DNA of 30,191 bases from CAYXAA01 sp964462985 (GTDB lineage Bacteria > Pseudomonadota > Alphaproteobacteria > Rhizobiales > Stappiaceae): NCBI GenBank assembly GCA_964462985.1, contig CAYXAA010000045.1:1-30191 (forward strand), in the 5' to 3' direction. The position numbers and the translations under genes are program-made. Below, one piece after another: positions 24,036 through 30,191 of this stretch. Positions within the stretch are counted from its first letter, which is position 1, and the number at the start of each line of letters is the position of its first letter. The notes under the pieces are model-generated. The model saw nothing but the letters and a program-made list of their open reading frames with translations, ran no database searches and was not told the DNA's origin.

Positions 24036-24284
24036 TCATGCCAGGATCCGTGCGATCAAGACCACGACGATGGCGCCGATCGCCGCGATGACGATCTGGT
24101 TGACGTAGGGATTGCCGAGGTCGAACTTGAGCCCGGTGAAATCGACCAGGAAACCACCGACAAAGGCGCCGATCAGGCCGGTCAGCAGATAGCGGAAGAG
24201 TCCGCCGCCACCGACGATGAAACTGGCGATCCAGCCGGCAAGGATGCCGATTGCACACCAAATCAGGATCTTCGTCACGTCCAT
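24036..24284 (-). CDS. GlsB/YeaQ/YmgE-family membrane protein (copy 1)
   Basis: An 82-residue protein with three likely membrane helices: ILIWCAIGILAGWIASFIV, YLLTGLIGAFVGGFLV and IVIAAIGAIVVVLIARIL. It shares the Gly-rich family pattern with the next gene but differs in most positions, so it is an old paralogue, not a recent duplication. AAGGGGG lies five bases before the ATG at 24284. It is 77 bases after lpdA on the same strand. Confidence 0.88.
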   Translation of the reverse strand: MDVTKILIWCAIGILAGWIASFIVGGGGLFRYLLTGLIGAFVGGFLVDFTGLKFDLGNPYVNQIVIAAIGAIVVVLIARILA

Positions 24285-24334
24285 GGAAACCCCCTTGCGA
24301 GTATCACGGCAGAAGTCTTGACCGGCCAGCATGA

Positions 24335-24350
24335 CGGTGAGTCCTCACCG
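24335..24350. other. Palindrome just downstream of lpdA
   Basis: CGGTGAGTCCTCACCG is a perfect dyad with 7-base arms, 11 bases beyond the lpdA stop. It has no T-tract, so at most it is a weak or factor-dependent end, or an operator for the glsB-like gene that follows. Confidence 0.35.
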
Positions 24351-24361
24351 CGCGGGCAACT

Positions 24362-25801
24362 TCAGATGTTGAGCACCCGGCCATAGGCGTCGAGCACGCT
24401 CTCCTTCATCATCTCCGAAAGAGTCGGATGGGGGAAGACGGTGTGCATCAGCTCTTCCTCGGTCGTCTCCAGGTTCATCGCGATGACATAGCCTTGAATC
24501 AGCTCCGTGACTTCGGCCCCGACCATGTGCGCGCCGAGAAGCTGACCGGTCCTGGCATCGAAGATGGTCTTGACGAGGCCGTCCGGCTCGCCGAGCGCGA
24601 TCGCCTTGCCGTTGCCCATGAACGGGAAGCGTCCGACCTTGATCTCGTATCCGGCTTCCTTCGCCTTCGGCTCGGTGAGGCCAACGGAGGCGACCTGCGG
24701 CTGGCAATAGGTGCAGCCCGGGATCAGGCTCTTGTTCATCGGATGGACGTTCTTGCCGGCGATCTTCTCGACGCAGATTACACCCTCGTGCTCTGCCTTG
24801 TGCGCGAGCATCGGCGGGCCAGCGACATCGCCGATCGCGTAGACACCCGGCACATTGGTCCGGCTGTAGCCGTCGGTGACGATCGTGCCACGGTCGATAT
24901 TGACCCCGAGCGCCTCAAGCCCGAGGTTCTCGACGTTGCCGGTGACGCCGACGGCGGAGATCAGCTTCTCTGCAGTGATGTCCTGAGTCTTGCCGTCCTT
25001 GGTCTCGACGGTGGCGGTAACAGAGGACGCCGCCTTCTTCACGCCCGTCACCTTGGCCTCGGTCAGGATCTTGATACCCTGTTTCTCAAAGGCCTTGCGG
25101 GCGAGCCCGGCGATTTCGGGATCCTCGACCGGCATGACTTGCGGCAGGAGTTCCACGACCGTTACGTCCGCTCCCATCGTTCGGTAGAACGAGGCAAATT
25201 CGATCCCGATCGCCCCAGACCCCATCACGATCAGCGACTTCGGCATTTCCGGCGGGACCATCGCCTCGAAATAGGTCCAGATCTGCTTTCCGTCCGGCTC
25301 GATGCCGGGAAGGACGCGGGGGCGTGCGCCGGTGGCAATGATGATGTGCTTGGCCGAATAGGTGCCCTCGCCCTTTGCGCCCTTGGGTGCCGGGTGCTGC
25401 GGCTGCATCGGCGCCTTGGAGGGCTTCGAGACCACAACCTCGCCGGGCTTGGCAACCTTCGCCTCACCCCAGATCACGTCGACCTTGTTCTTCTTCATCA
25501 GGAAGCCGACGCCGCTGTTGAGCTGGCCCGAAACGCCGCGCGAGCGCTTGACGATCGCTGCCGCATCGAAGCCGACCTTGTCGGCCGAAAGGCCATAGTT
25601 CTCGGCATGAGTCATGTAGTGGTAGATCTCGGCCGAGCGCAGCAGCGCCTTGGTCGGGATGCAGCCCCAGTTGAGGCAGATGCCTCCAAGATGCTCGCGT
25701 TCGACGATTGCCGTCTTGAGGCCGAGTTGGGACGAGCGGATCGCCGTGACGTAGCCGCCGGGGCCGGATCCGATGATGATGACGTCGTAGTCGGTAGCCA
25801 T
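24362..25801 (-). CDS. lpdA: Dihydrolipoamide dehydrogenase (E3)
   Basis: An FAD enzyme that re-oxidises dihydrolipoyl groups of E2 with NAD+; 479 residues. It has an FAD-binding IIIGSGPGGY, the redox disulfide in GGICLNWGC, NAD-binding VMGSGAIGIEFA, AIGDVAGPPMLAHKAEHEG and the active-site HPHPTLSE at the C-terminus. An insertion of about 20 residues (KPSKAPMQPQHPAPKGAKG) before ATGARPR is typical of the rhizobial pyruvate-dehydrogenase-linked form. It follows the SGNH esterase by 27 bases, so the two are probably co-transcribed. Confidence 0.97.
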   Translation of the reverse strand: MATDYDVIIIGSGPGGYVTAIRSSQLGLKTAIVEREHLGGICLNWGCIPTKALLRSAEIYHYMTHAENYGLSADKVGFDAAAIVKRSRGVSGQLNSGVGFLMKKNKVDVIWGEAKVAKPGEVVVSKPSKAPMQPQHPAPKGAKGEGTYSAKHIIIATGARPRVLPGIEPDGKQIWTYFEAMVPPEMPKSLIVMGSGAIGIEFASFYRTMGADVTVVELLPQVMPVEDPEIAGLARKAFEKQGIKILTEAKVTGVKKAASSVTATVETKDGKTQDITAEKLISAVGVTGNVENLGLEALGVNIDRGTIVTDGYSRTNVPGVYAIGDVAGPPMLAHKAEHEGVICVEKIAGKNVHPMNKSLIPGCTYCQPQVASVGLTEPKAKEAGYEIKVGRFPFMGNGKAIALGEPDGLVKTIFDARTGQLLGAHMVGAEVTELIQGYVIAMNLETTEEELMHTVFPHPTLSEMMKESVLDAYGRVLNI

Positions 25802-25828
25802 GGGTGTCTCTTCCCTGTCCCAGATCGT

Positions 25829-26467
25829 CTAGAGCCCGAGCATCAGCCGGGCGACGGGCGCAAGGCCGCGCCCGAGCGCCCGCGTGTTCTCGGCGTCGAG
25901 GTGGACCCCGTCGATCGGCGTCGTCCTCGCCACCGTATTGGCGTCGAAGAAGCCGCAGTCCTTCTCGTCGGCAAGGTCGGCATAGAACGAGGCAAGCATG
26001 CGCGACTGCTCGATTGCGCCGGCGAACATTGACGCAAACATCGCGTCGGCGGTCTCCGACAGCGCCGGCGGCGCGACGATCAGGACCTCCGGTGCGACAG
26101 TCTCGAGCGGCCAGGCGTGATGCCGCACGAGTTCGATCAGGCGCTCCATGCCGCGCGTCGCGGCGATGGCCGTGCCGGCGATCGCCGGCTTCATGTCGTT
26201 TGTGCCGAGCATGAGAATGACGAGGTCGATCGGCGCGTGGCTGTGCAGCACCGTCGGCAGCACGCGGGCGCCGTTGCGGTCGCAGTCGGCAAGATGGTCG
26301 TCATAGGCGGTGGTGCGGCCGCCGAGCCCTTCGGCGATGACCTCGACCTCCGGCCCGAGCGCCGCACCGAGGACCGTTGGCCAGCGGTCCTGTCGGGCAT
26401 GGCGGCCGCCGCTGGCGGCGTCTGACCCCCATGTCAGCGAATCGCCATAACACAGCACGGTCTTCAT
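25829..26467 (-). CDS. SGNH/GDSL-family esterase
   Basis: A 212-residue hydrolase with the SGNH blocks: GDSLTWG (nucleophile Ser), GLGGRTT (Gly), LGTND (Asn) and DGVHLD (Asp-His). No signal peptide, so probably cytoplasmic. It resembles arylesterases of this fold; the natural substrate is unknown. The start at 26467 has GGAGG five bases upstream; an upstream extension of 29 codons is open but lacks a site. A gene of this type between pdhC and lpdA is common in rhizobia. It diverges from the MFS gene. Confidence 0.92.
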   Translation of the reverse strand: MKTVLCYGDSLTWGSDAASGGRHARQDRWPTVLGAALGPEVEVIAEGLGGRTTAYDDHLADCDRNGARVLPTVLHSHAPIDLVILMLGTNDMKPAIAGTAIAATRGMERLIELVRHHAWPLETVAPEVLIVAPPALSETADAMFASMFAGAIEQSRMLASFYADLADEKDCGFFDANTVARTTPIDGVHLDAENTRALGRGLAPVARLMLGL

Positions 26468-26607
26468 GCGGACCTCCGAAAGGGCATTTTGGCGGAGCGA
26501 TCGCGGATGCCACGGCTGCTGCCCGCCAAAGAGCCAACTAGAGTGCGGCGGCAAAATGGGGAACAGTCGGTCCGACGCCGAATCCTGCCCCGGAGCCGCT
26601 CCTTCCG

Positions 26608-27816
26608 ATGTCTCCTAAAGCTCTCAGCATCGGCCTGCTCACCGTCGCCTGCATCGCCGTGCTGTCGCTGTGGTTCGCCGCCTCGGCGGTGACCCCTGCC
26701 CTGATTGCGGAATTCGGCATCGGCCCGGGCCGGGCGGCAATGCTGACCACGGCCGTCCAGATCGGCTTTGTCGTCGGCAGCCTCGTCAGCGCAGGGCTCG
26801 GTCTCGCCGACCGTCTCGATCCGCGGCGGCTGTTTTGCTGCGCGGCCCTGATCGGGGCGATTGCCAACGGCGCATTTCTCGTCGTCGAACCGGGTTCCCT
26901 CGGCTCGATCCTGCTGCGGGGTGTCACCGGTGCGATTATGGCCGGCGTCTATCCTGTCGGCATGAAGCTGGCGGTGAGCTGGGCCAAGCGCGATGCGGGC
27001 CTGCTCGTCGGCACGCTGGTCGGGGCCCTGACCGTTGGATCGGCGCTGCCGCACCTGTTCGCCTTTGCCGGCGGCCTCGACTGGCGCCTGGTGATCGGCG
27101 CCTCTTCGGCGTTTGCTGTTGTCGGCGCATTCCTGGGCCTGGGGGTCGCCATCGGTCCGGGCTTCCGCAACGCCGGCCGCTTCGATCCCGGCGTCGCGCT
27201 GCACGGCCTGCGCAGCCGCCCACTGCGGCTCGCCAACTTCGGCTATTTCGGCCACATGTGGGAGCTCTACGCCGTCTGGGCGTGGCTCGGCAGCTACGTC
27301 GCCGCGAGCTTTGCAACCAGCGGCAACGGCGATGGAGCGGCGGCGAGCGCGCGTCTCGTCGCTTTCATCGCCATTGGCGGCGGCGGCGCCATCGGCGCGC
27401 TCGGCGGCGGCTATCTCGCCGACCGGATCGGACGCACCGCACTGACGATCGGCGCCCTCGCCATCAGCGGCATATGCTGCGTGCTCGCCGGCCCCTTGTT
27501 CGGTGCCACCCCTCCCGTGATCGTGCTGCTGGCGTTGATCTGGTGCGTCGCCGTGGTCGCCGATTCGGCCCAGTTCTCCACCGGTATCGCCGAGATGGCC
27601 GAACCCGGCACCCAAGGCACGATCCTGACGATGCAGACGGCGATCGGCTTTGCCATCACGGTCGTGACGGTGCAGGGCCTGCCGGCCTGGGTTGACCTGG
27701 TGGGCTGGACCTGGGCCTTCCTGCCGTTGGCCGCCGGACCCCTGTTCGGCGTCGTCGCCATGGCGCGGCTGCGGCGGCTGCCGGAAGCGATGCAGATGGC
27801 GAACGGGCGGCGCTGA
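26608..27816 (+). CDS. Major facilitator superfamily transporter
   Basis: A 402-residue membrane protein with about 12 hydrophobic helices. The first half has the loop 2-3 motif (GLADRLDPRRLF) and the second half GGGYLADRIGRTALT, the typical MFS loop. No substrate can be assigned. It is the only plus-strand gene inside the pdh-lpd-lip cluster and converges with pdhC. The ribosome site before the ATG is weak (GGAG about 12 bases away). It diverges from the esterase across 140 bases. Confidence 0.93.
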   Translation: MSPKALSIGLLTVACIAVLSLWFAASAVTPALIAEFGIGPGRAAMLTTAVQIGFVVGSLVSAGLGLADRLDPRRLFCCAALIGAIANGAFLVVEPGSLGSILLRGVTGAIMAGVYPVGMKLAVSWAKRDAGLLVGTLVGALTVGSALPHLFAFAGGLDWRLVIGASSAFAVVGAFLGLGVAIGPGFRNAGRFDPGVALHGLRSRPLRLANFGYFGHMWELYAVWAWLGSYVAASFATSGNGDGAAASARLVAFIAIGGGGAIGALGGGYLADRIGRTALTIGALAISGICCVLAGPLFGATPPVIVLLALIWCVAVVADSAQFSTGIAEMAEPGTQGTILTMQTAIGFAITVVTVQGLPAWVDLVGWTWAFLPLAAGPLFGVVAMARLRRLPEAMQMANGRR

Positions 27817-27887
27817 AGGCCACCCCGAAGCCCGGAGCAGCCCTCTTGCGTCGCCGGCGAAGTCGGCCAGGGCCGGCATGCGCCGCC

Positions 27888-29258
27888 TCAAACCAGCATC
27901 GACATCGGGTTTTCGATGAAGCCCTTGAAGGCCTGCAGCAATTCAGCGCCGAGCGCGCCGTCCACCGCACGGTGGTCGGTCGACAGCGTCACCGACATCA
28001 CGGTGGCGATCGCCAGCGCCCCGTTCTTCACCACTGGCCGCTGCTCACCCGTGCCCACGGCAAGGATCGTCGCGTGCGGCGGGTTGATCACCGCGGCAAA
28101 GTCCTTGACGCCGAACATTCCGAGGTTGGAGATGGCGGTCGAGCCGCCTTGATACTCCTGCGGCATGAGCTTGCGGTCGCGCGCGCGCCTTGCAAGATCC
28201 TTCATTTCGTTGGAGATCGCCGACAGGGTCTTCTGGTCGGCATTGCGGATGATCGGCGTGATCAGGCCGCCCTCGATTGCGACGGCAACGCCCACGTCGA
28301 CCGGCTTGTGCAGGAGCATGCCGCCGTCGGTCCAGGTGGCGTTCGCCGCCGGCACGGCCTTCATCGCCAGGGCATGCGCCTTGATCACCATGTCGTTGAC
28401 CGAGAGCTTGTAGGCCGGGGCGCCATCCTTGTCCTTGGGAGCCGCATCGTTGAGCTGGGAGCGTAGCGCCAACAGCGCGTCGAGTTCGACGTCGACGGTG
28501 AGATAGAAGTGCGGAATCGTCTGCTTCGATTCCGTCAGCCGCTTGGCGATGGTCTTGCGCATGCCGTCATGGGGCACCAGCGTGTAGGAGCCCTCCTCGA
28601 ACAGCTTCAGGATCTGCGCATCCGAGGGTGCGGCCACGGCCGGCGCCTTCGGCGCCTCGGCGGCAGCCGGTTCTGCTGTGGCAGCCGCCGGCTTCGCCGT
28701 GCCCGAGGCGACCGCCGCCTCCACGTCGCGCTTAACAATTCGGCCGTGCGGGCCGCTGCCGGAGATCGCATCCAGCGCGAGGCCGGCTTCGGCCGCCAGG
28801 CGCCGCGCGAGCGGCGAGGCGAAGATCCGCGTGCCGTTGACGTCGACCGGCGCGGGTGCGGCCTGGGCGGGTGCGGAGGCGGCCGGCGCCGGCGCAGGGG
28901 TTTCGCGTGTTGTGGCGGCCGCACCCGACTGTGCCTGGTCTGCTTCGGGTGCTGCAGCCGTGGCAGGGGCATCCGGCTTGGCGTCCGCACCGTCCTTGAG
29001 GGCGGACTCGTCCTCCCCTTCGGCCAGCAGAAGGGCGATCGGCGCATTGACTTTGACCCCCTGGGTGCCTTCCGGGACAATGATCTTGCCGACGGTGCCC
29101 TCGTCCACCGCCTCGACTTCCATGGTCGCCTTGTCGGTCTCGATCTCGGCGATGACGTCGCCGGCGGAAACCGCATCCCCTTCCTTGACCAACCACTTGG
29201 CAAGATTGCCCTCCTCCATGGTCGGAGACAGGGCCGGCATCAGAATCTCGATCGGCAT
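27888..29258 (-). CDS. pdhC: Pyruvate dehydrogenase E2, dihydrolipoamide acetyltransferase
   Basis: The core of the pyruvate dehydrogenase complex; 456 residues. One lipoyl domain (1-80, lipoyl Lys43 in EIETDKATMEV) is followed by an Ala/Pro-rich linker (about 95-145). The peripheral subunit-binding domain (about 145-185, ASPLARRLAAEAGLALDAISGSGPHGRIVKRDVE) and catalytic domain (about 225-456) follow, with the active-site STDHRAVDGALGAELL. It transfers the acetyl group to CoA. It follows pdhB on the minus strand after a 184-base gap, longer than in most such operons. Confidence 0.97.
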   Translation of the reverse strand: MPIEILMPALSPTMEEGNLAKWLVKEGDAVSAGDVIAEIETDKATMEVEAVDEGTVGKIIVPEGTQGVKVNAPIALLLAEGEDESALKDGADAKPDAPATAAAPEADQAQSGAAATTRETPAPAPAASAPAQAAPAPVDVNGTRIFASPLARRLAAEAGLALDAISGSGPHGRIVKRDVEAAVASGTAKPAAATAEPAAAEAPKAPAVAAPSDAQILKLFEEGSYTLVPHDGMRKTIAKRLTESKQTIPHFYLTVDVELDALLALRSQLNDAAPKDKDGAPAYKLSVNDMVIKAHALAMKAVPAANATWTDGGMLLHKPVDVGVAVAIEGGLITPIIRNADQKTLSAISNEMKDLARRARDRKLMPQEYQGGSTAISNLGMFGVKDFAAVINPPHATILAVGTGEQRPVVKNGALAIATVMSVTLSTDHRAVDGALGAELLQAFKGFIENPMSMLV

Positions 29259-29442
29259 CGCTTCGCTTCCCCATGAACTCTCATTGTCGAGGATCGAGGT
29301 GGCTCCCAGGTCGAAAGGGTGACCGACTCGGTGAGCATCATCGTGACGATCGCGGCATCAAGGCCCAAGCGCCGCCCGACCGCCCTTCGGCGGCGTTGTG
29401 CGGAACGATCGGTTCGTCGACGCTCGTCGGCATGGCCCCGCC

Positions 29443-30191
29443 TCACGCCGTGTAGGTGACCGCCTTCACCGCATCGATCACTTCCGCAACGGACGGCAGT
29501 GCGAGCTTCTCGAGATTGGCGGCATAGGGCATCGGAACGTCCTTGCCCGTGACGCGCAGCACCGGCGCATCGAGCCAGTCGAACGCCTTCTCCTGGACCT
29601 GATAACCGATCTCGGCGGAGACGGAGCAAACCGGGAACGCCTCTTCCACCGTCACCAGCCGTCCGGTCTTGCGGACCGAGGCGAGCACCGTCTCGATGTC
29701 GAGCGGACGAATGCTGCGCAGGTTGATGATCTCGGGCGAAATGCCCATGCCCGCCAATTCCTCGGCCGCCTTGACGACATAGGTCATGCCGATGCCCCAC
29801 GAGACAATCGTCACATCGGTGCCGGCGCGCTCAACCTTTGCCTTACCGATCGGCAGCACGAAATCTTCGACATCCGGCACATCGAAACTCTGGCCGTAGA
29901 GGATCTCGTTCTCAAGAAAGATGACGGGGTTGGGATCGCGGATCGCTGCCTTGAGCAGGCCCTTGGCGTCGGCGGCCGACCACGGCTGCACCACCTTCAA
30001 CCCCGGAATGTGCGCATACCAGGCTGCATAGTCCTGGCTGTGCTGTGCGGCGACCCGGGCGGCCGCGCCGTTGGGACCACGAAACACGATGGGCGCGCCC
30101 ATCTGGCCGCCGGACATGTAAAGCGTCTTGGCAGCCGAGTTGATGATCTGGTCGATCGCCTGCATGGCGAAGTTGAAGGTCATGAACTCGA
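29443..30191 (-). CDS. pdhB: Pyruvate dehydrogenase E1 beta subunit (5' end outside window)
   Basis: The visible 249 codons are the C-terminal part of E1-beta: FMTFNFAMQAIDQIINSAAK, MSGGQMGAPIVFRGPNGAAARVAAQHSQDYAAWYAHIPGLKV, VSWGIGMTYV and the DAPVLRVTGKDVPMPYAANLE end. The frame stays open to the window edge (preceding codons Glu-Phe), so the ATG at 30183 is internal and the true start lies further upstream. With E1-alpha it decarboxylates pyruvate and acetylates the lipoyl group of PdhC. Rhizobial versions often carry an N-terminal lipoyl domain; that part is not visible. Confidence 0.96.
   Translation of the reverse strand, partial: EFMTFNFAMQAIDQIINSAAKTLYMSGGQMGAPIVFRGPNGAAARVAAQHSQDYAAWYAHIPGLKVVQPWSAADAKGLLKAAIRDPNPVIFLENEILYGQSFDVPDVEDFVLPIGKAKVERAGTDVTIVSWGIGMTYVVKAAEELAGMGISPEIINLRSIRPLDIETVLASVRKTGRLVTVEEAFPVCSVSAEIGYQVQEKAFDWLDAPVLRVTGKDVPMPYAANLEKLALPSVAEVIDAVKAVTYTA

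Noticed and set aside
26464..27891. 475-codon minus-strand frame opposite the MFS gene
   Set aside because: The MFS frame gives a normal 12-helix protein; the opposite frame is Arg/Gly/Asp-rich without domains.
29259..29442. Possible small gene in the pdhB-pdhC gap (about 31 codons from ATGCCGACGAGC on the minus strand)
   Set aside because: Too short, no convincing ribosome site and no family resemblance; the gap otherwise shows only a short CCGCC/GGCGG hairpin.

Overview
The window is a high-GC, densely packed bacterial chromosome segment. Its gene order is typical of Alphaproteobacteria, most likely Hyphomicrobiales (Rhizobiales): dusB(nifR3)-ntrB-ntrC-ntrY-ntrX-trkA-aminotransferase-hfq-hflX with convergent mazG, and pdhB-pdhC-esterase-lpdA-lipA-COQ10-like with ispDF-cinA. 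The fused IspDF, the stand-alone NtrY/NtrX pair and an NtrX without GAFTGA fit this assignment. The genus cannot be read from the sequence. No IS element, prophage, CRISPR array, rRNA or tRNA was seen, and no stretch over 300 bases lacks a gene.

Region 1 (1-1340) is the most interesting part. A LysR regulator on the minus strand diverges from a short transcription unit. That unit has an RpoH-like promoter, a perfect 10-bp hairpin showing CCUCCUCCC in its loop, a Shine-Dalgarno, a 64-codon DUF1127-like small protein and a strong intrinsic terminator. A T-N11-A box lies about 64 bases before the predicted start site. The layout matches the CCUCCUCCC-motif ('CcsR' or 'cuckoo') RNAs that accompany DUF1127 genes in other Alphaproteobacteria. 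It also recalls the VtlR-type LysR regulators that control small RNAs and small proteins.

Region 2 (1512-4695) is a xylose operon, xylB-xylA on the minus strand, followed closely by an MliC-type lysozyme-inhibitor gene. Region 3 (4937-6752) holds a four-helix membrane protein divergent from an XRE/MmyB-type regulator, with two palindromes between them, and then arfB (ribosome rescue).

Region 4 (6963-19477) is a conserved regulatory and housekeeping block. mazG points toward hflX. The minus strand then reads, in order of transcription, dusB, ntrB, ntrC, (175-base spacer with repeats), ntrY, ntrX, trkA, a class IV aminotransferase, hfq and hflX. The dusB/ntrB and ntrB/ntrC junctions are ATGA overlaps. 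ntrY/ntrX overlap by 11 bases and hfq/hflX abut. The block therefore links nitrogen sensing, redox or envelope sensing (NtrYX), K+ uptake control and Hfq.

Region 5 (19653-21965) carries ispDF and cinA (ATGA overlap) and an unrecognised secreted protein preceded by a possible alternative-pairing hairpin. Region 6 (21994-30191) is the pyruvate dehydrogenase and lipoate cluster on the minus strand: pdhB (5' end outside the window), pdhC, an SGNH esterase, lpdA, two GlsB/YeaQ-type membrane proteins, lipA and a COQ10-like protein. A plus-strand MFS transporter sits between pdhC and the esterase. LipA makes the lipoyl group that PdhC carries and that Lpd re-oxidises, so the grouping is functional.
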